Source: Pseudomonadota bacterium (GTDB lineage Bacteria; Desulfobacterota; Desulfovibrionia; Desulfovibrionales; Desulfovibrionaceae). From it: 6,727 bases of DNA. The translations under genes and the position numbers were made by a program. The notes under the pieces are model-generated. The model was given only the letters and a program-made list of their open reading frames with translations. It was not told where the DNA came from and did not search any database. Location of the stretch: the NCBI GenBank assembly GCA_023453335.1, contig JAEXTU010000211.1, forward strand, positions 1-6,727, read 5' to 3'. Below are positions 4,879 to 6,727 of the stretch, in pieces; within the stretch, counting starts at the first letter, position 1; each line of letters starts with the position of its first letter.

Positions 4879-6078
4879 CTACAGGGCGAACTCTCCGTTC
4901 TCGTAGATACGCACACTCTTCCCCCCGGCCACCCGGGCGGTGACCGTCTTGGGCTCGGTGTTCACCAGGTCCCAGTGCAGGGCCGACTGGTTGAAGCCCA
5001 GCCGCTCCCGCAGCTCCGGAGTGAATTCCACGGGGTCGCCGTCGTAGGTGGCGGGATAGGACGAGCCCAGGGCCAGGTGGCAGTTGCCGTGGCTCCCCCC
5101 GAAATTCTCGTCGTAGAGGGTCACGGCCATGAACCGGTTGATGCCCGAGAACCGCCGGTCGGTCAGGGAGAATTCCCCCACCCGGGACGCGCCCTCGTCC
5201 ATGGACAACTGCTCCACCAGGAAGCGGCCGCCGCTCTCGGCCTCGGCCCGCACCACCCGGCCCTTGCGAAACTCCAGCCGGGCCTTCTCCACCAGGTTGC
5301 CGCTACGGTAGGAGGGCAGGTCCGCGAAGTACACCCCCTCGGTGCCCCGCCAGTCCGGGGAGAGGTAGACCTCGAAGCTGGGGATGTTGTGCCCGGTGAG
5401 GCCCAGCCAGCGCCGCTGCTCCCCCGGGACCAGGCGCAGGTCCATGGACGCGGACTCCACCCGCAACTCCCGCGCCCCCAGGCCGGCCAGCCAGCGCCGT
5501 ATCTCCTGGATCTGGGCGTGGGCCAGCTTCCACTCCCCCACCGGGTCCGCGCTGTTCAGGCGGCAGGCGCGCGCCACCTGGGCCGCGTACTCCTCGGGCG
5601 TGGCCCCGGCGCTGGCGGCCAGCTCCGGGGTGGGGTACAGGCACAGGGTCCAGCCGTAGACCCCGCGCCGCTCCCGCTCGTCCAGGATGTCCCGCAGGTA
5701 CTTGCGGGCCGCGGTGGCCATGCCGATGCGCTCGGGGTCGGCGTTGGAGAGATGGGTCAGGCTGTCCGGGGCCAGCACGTGGATGGAGCCGTCCAGGCTC
5801 TCGCACAGCTCCTTTTCCCCCGGGGGGCGGAAGGTGAGCTGCTTGACCGCGGAACGCAGGTAGAAGTCCCGCTGCATGGCCGAGGTGGCGTTCATGCGCT
5901 GCACCGGGTTCAGGCGGCGCTCCACCAGCCGGCGGTACAGGGTCTCGGCCAGGGGCAGCCCGGCCAGGTCGTAGCGCAGGAGCACCGCCGCGCCGTTGCG
6001 CAGGTTCTCCCGGCGCGAGGCCTGCAGGGCCCAGAGCAGGACGTCGGCGTATCTCTCAAGCTGTTCGGTGGTGAACAT
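4879..6078 (-). CDS. Metallo-aminopeptidase, M29 (AmpS / aminopeptidase T) family
   Basis: This 399-aa cytoplasmic enzyme probably releases N-terminal amino acids from peptides using a two-metal centre. The family's ligand set can be placed: E236 (PSFEVYLSP), E302 (GEFSL), H334 (GNCHLALG), Y341, H368 and D370 (HWDLV). The 66-residue gap between the two Glu and the 7-residue gap between His and Tyr match those I recall for the Thermus thermophilus enzyme. A few residues are inserted before H334 (TLYDENFGGSHGNCH). The N-terminal half (1-210) is the typical M29 lid-like domain, and length is close to the family norm of about 400. There is no signal peptide. The ATG at 6078 has only a weak upstream GGAA. 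Substrate specificity is unknown. It is transcribed alone and convergent with infA. Confidence 0.93.
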   Translation of the reverse strand: MFTTEQLERYADVLLWALQASRRENLRNGAAVLLRYDLAGLPLAETLYRRLVERRLNPVQRMNATSAMQRDFYLRSAVKQLTFRPPGEKELCESLDGSIHVLAPDSLTHLSNADPERIGMATAARKYLRDILDERERRGVYGWTLCLYPTPELAASAGATPEEYAAQVARACRLNSADPVGEWKLAHAQIQEIRRWLAGLGARELRVESASMDLRLVPGEQRRWLGLTGHNIPSFEVYLSPDWRGTEGVYFADLPSYRSGNLVEKARLEFRKGRVVRAEAESGGRFLVEQLSMDEGASRVGEFSLTDRRFSGINRFMAVTLYDENFGGSHGNCHLALGSSYPATYDGDPVEFTPELRERLGFNQSALHWDLVNTEPKTVTARVAGGKSVRIYENGEFAL

Positions 6079-6122
6079 GGTGTGTTTTCCGCAGGATTGG
6101 CGCGCCGCAGCGCATGCAGGGG

Positions 6123-6150
6123 ATCATACCGCAAACCCGCTTCCATGCAA
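6123..6150 (-). promoter_or_regulatory. Putative promoter of the M29 aminopeptidase gene
   Basis: On the minus strand TTGCAT (6150-6145) and TATGAT (6128-6123, 5 of 6 to consensus) are 16 nt apart. Transcription would start near 6115, giving a leader of about 37 nt before the ATG at 6078. Confidence 0.45.
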
Positions 6151-6175
6151 GGGCGAATGCGGCTTCGGCCTTGCA
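6146..6175. promoter_or_regulatory. Imperfect palindrome in the divergent intergenic region
   Basis: TGCAAGG (6146-6152) and CCTTGCA (6169-6175) are perfect inverted arms. Inside them CGAA (6154-6157) and TTCG (6164-6167) also pair, leaving one G-G mismatch and a 6-nt loop. It overlaps the -35 of the aminopeptidase promoter candidate and lies upstream of the lipoprotein gene, so it could be a shared operator. Confidence 0.4.
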
Positions 6176-6177
6176 AC

Positions 6178-6207
6178 TTGTCCAGGATGATTGTAATGAT
6201 GAAGAAT
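6178..6207 (+). promoter_or_regulatory. Weak promoter candidate for the lipoprotein gene
   Basis: TTGTCC (6178-6183) and AAGAAT (6202-6207) match the -35 and -10 consensus at 4 of 6 positions each, with an 18-nt spacer, in the only AT-richer patch before the gene. The call is tentative. Confidence 0.25.
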
Positions 6208-6268
6208 CGTAAACCCGAAGGCGTAGGCCCCCAGGTCCTGCGCGCCAACGCCCGGAAACCGACGCTTC

Positions 6269-6274
6269 AGGAGG
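6269..6274 (+). promoter_or_regulatory. Ribosome binding site of the lipoprotein gene
   Basis: A perfect AGGAGG lies 5 nt before the ATG at 6280. With the signal peptide that follows, it fixes the start within a much longer open frame. Confidence 0.85.
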
Positions 6275-6279
6275 CTTGC

Positions 6280-6627
6280 ATGAAAAAGTGTATCCTGGTG
6301 GCACTGCTTCTCGTCATGGCGCTGGCCACGGCCTGCGGCGGACGCTACACCAGCACGACCACCAACCGGGACAACCTGATCAAGCTCAAGGCGGGCATGA
6401 GCATCGCCGAGGTGCAGGATGTCATGGGCCAGCCGGACTTCAAGGACATCCTGGTCCAGGGTAACGTGGATAAGACCACCCTGTGGTACTTCACCAACGA
6501 GATGGGCAGCCAGGGCGTGGCCGCCATCTGGAGCCGGCACGGCGTGACCCGGGAGGACTGCACCCCCCTGGTCTTCAAGGACCAGAAGCTGGTCACCTCC
6601 GGCTCCTACGCCAAGGCCTACTATTAA
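6280..6627 (+). CDS. Small lipoprotein, DUF3192 / BamE (SmpA/OmlA)-like
   Basis: The 115-aa precursor begins MKKCILVALLLVMALATAC, a lipoprotein signal peptide with likely lipid-modified Cys19. The lipobox is imperfect (Ala rather than Leu at -3). The mature part has the SmpA/OmlA-type helix signature LKAGMSIAEVQDVMGQPDF (36-54), then a beta-rich half with WYF and DCTPLVFKDQKLV (93-105). The latter resembles my recollection of DUF3192 proteins, whose function is unknown. By analogy with BamE it is probably anchored in the outer membrane facing the periplasm, with a structural or assembly role, but this is inference. Cys93 is the only mature cysteine besides the lipidated one. It appears monocistronic: its own ribosome binding site and a strong terminator flank it. 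Confidence 0.85.
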   Translation: MKKCILVALLLVMALATACGGRYTSTTTNRDNLIKLKAGMSIAEVQDVMGQPDFKDILVQGNVDKTTLWYFTNEMGSQGVAAIWSRHGVTREDCTPLVFKDQKLVTSGSYAKAYY

Positions 6628-6648
6628 TCCGGCCAGTTGGACGCACAA

Positions 6649-6681
6649 GGGGCGGCGGACCACGGTCCGCCGCCCCTTTTT
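6649..6681 (+). terminator. Strong intrinsic terminator after the lipoprotein gene
   Basis: A perfect 12-bp GC-rich stem (6649-6660 with 6665-6676), a CACG loop and five T (6677-6681) follow the stop codon by 21 nt. It also separates this unit from the opposing tRNA gene. Confidence 0.92.
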
Positions 6682-6685
6682 CGCA

Positions 6686-6727
6686 TGGTGGTCCCGACAA
6701 GATTCGAACTTGTGGCCTGCCGCTTAG
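6686..6727 (-). tRNA. tRNA, probably tRNA-Arg (anticodon NCU), 5' part beyond the window
   Basis: Read on the minus strand, the 3' portion of a tRNA is visible: encoded CCA (6688-6686), discriminator A, acceptor strand CGGGACC (6696-6690), T arm ACAAG-TTCGAAT-CTTGT (6713-6697), variable loop AGGCC, and the 3' strand of the anticodon stem GCGGC (6723-6719). Counting back gives A38, A37, U36 and C35, so the anticodon is NCU. With a short variable loop this points to Arg (UCU or CCU) rather than Ser (GCU, long variable arm). The third anticodon base and the D arm lie outside the window. Confidence 0.85.

Noticed and set aside
4868..4879. GCCGG-TC-CCGGC inverted repeat between infA and the aminopeptidase gene as a bidirectional terminator
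   Set aside because: The loop is too short, there is no T tract on either strand, and it overlaps the aminopeptidase stop codon.
4975..6279. Long plus-strand open frame running into the lipoprotein gene
   Set aside because: The frame is antisense to the aminopeptidase. The true start is the ATG at 6280, with AGGAGG and a signal peptide directly after it.
6686..6727. tRNA 3' end as a phage or island attachment site
   Set aside because: No integrase gene or duplicated tRNA end is seen in the window; a terminator and an ordinary gene adjoin it.

Overview
The window looks like chromosomal DNA from a high-GC deltaproteobacterium, most likely a Desulfovibrionaceae relative. The basis is overall impression: about two-thirds G+C by eye, strong GC at third codon positions, an IF-1 sequence of the type I associate with Desulfovibrio, and a chemotaxis cluster with a STAS protein. 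The lineage is an inference that I could not test by search.

Left part (1-4440, minus strand): a chemosensory operon. It reads from right to left: a putative promoter and operator-like palindrome (4392-4440); a 620-aa cytoplasmic methyl-accepting-like coiled-coil protein (4357-2495); a 108-aa STAS protein (2484-2158); a CheY response regulator (2157-1795); and the histidine kinase CheA (1756 to beyond the left edge, 585 codons visible). STAS and cheY abut with no gap, and the STAS and cheA genes start 10 and 38 nt after the preceding stop. No CheW, CheB or CheR gene is present; if they are linked, they lie off the left edge. The odd points are a CheA with a tandem MshEN-like motif pair (the type known to bind cyclic di-GMP), and a receptor-like protein with two divergent signalling-tip modules, a CheZ-like D-x3-Q motif between them and a doubled VELF motif at its C-terminus. 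Together these suggest a chemosensory pathway with unusual inputs and outputs, possibly not dedicated to flagella.

Middle part (4441-6078): infA (translation initiation factor IF-1, plus strand) with a leader of about 150 nt lies divergent to the chemosensory operon. It converges on an M29-family metallo-aminopeptidase gene (minus strand), and the two stop codons are separated by 30 nt.

Right part (6079-6727): a 201-nt divergent intergenic region with candidate promoters and a 30-nt imperfect palindrome; a small outer-membrane-type lipoprotein gene (DUF3192/BamE-like) on the plus strand; a strong intrinsic terminator; and the 3' part of a minus-strand tRNA, probably tRNA-Arg with anticodon NCU, cut by the right edge.

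No insertion sequence, CRISPR array, integrase or clear sign of horizontal transfer was seen. Very long open frames antisense to the real genes are by-products of the high GC content.
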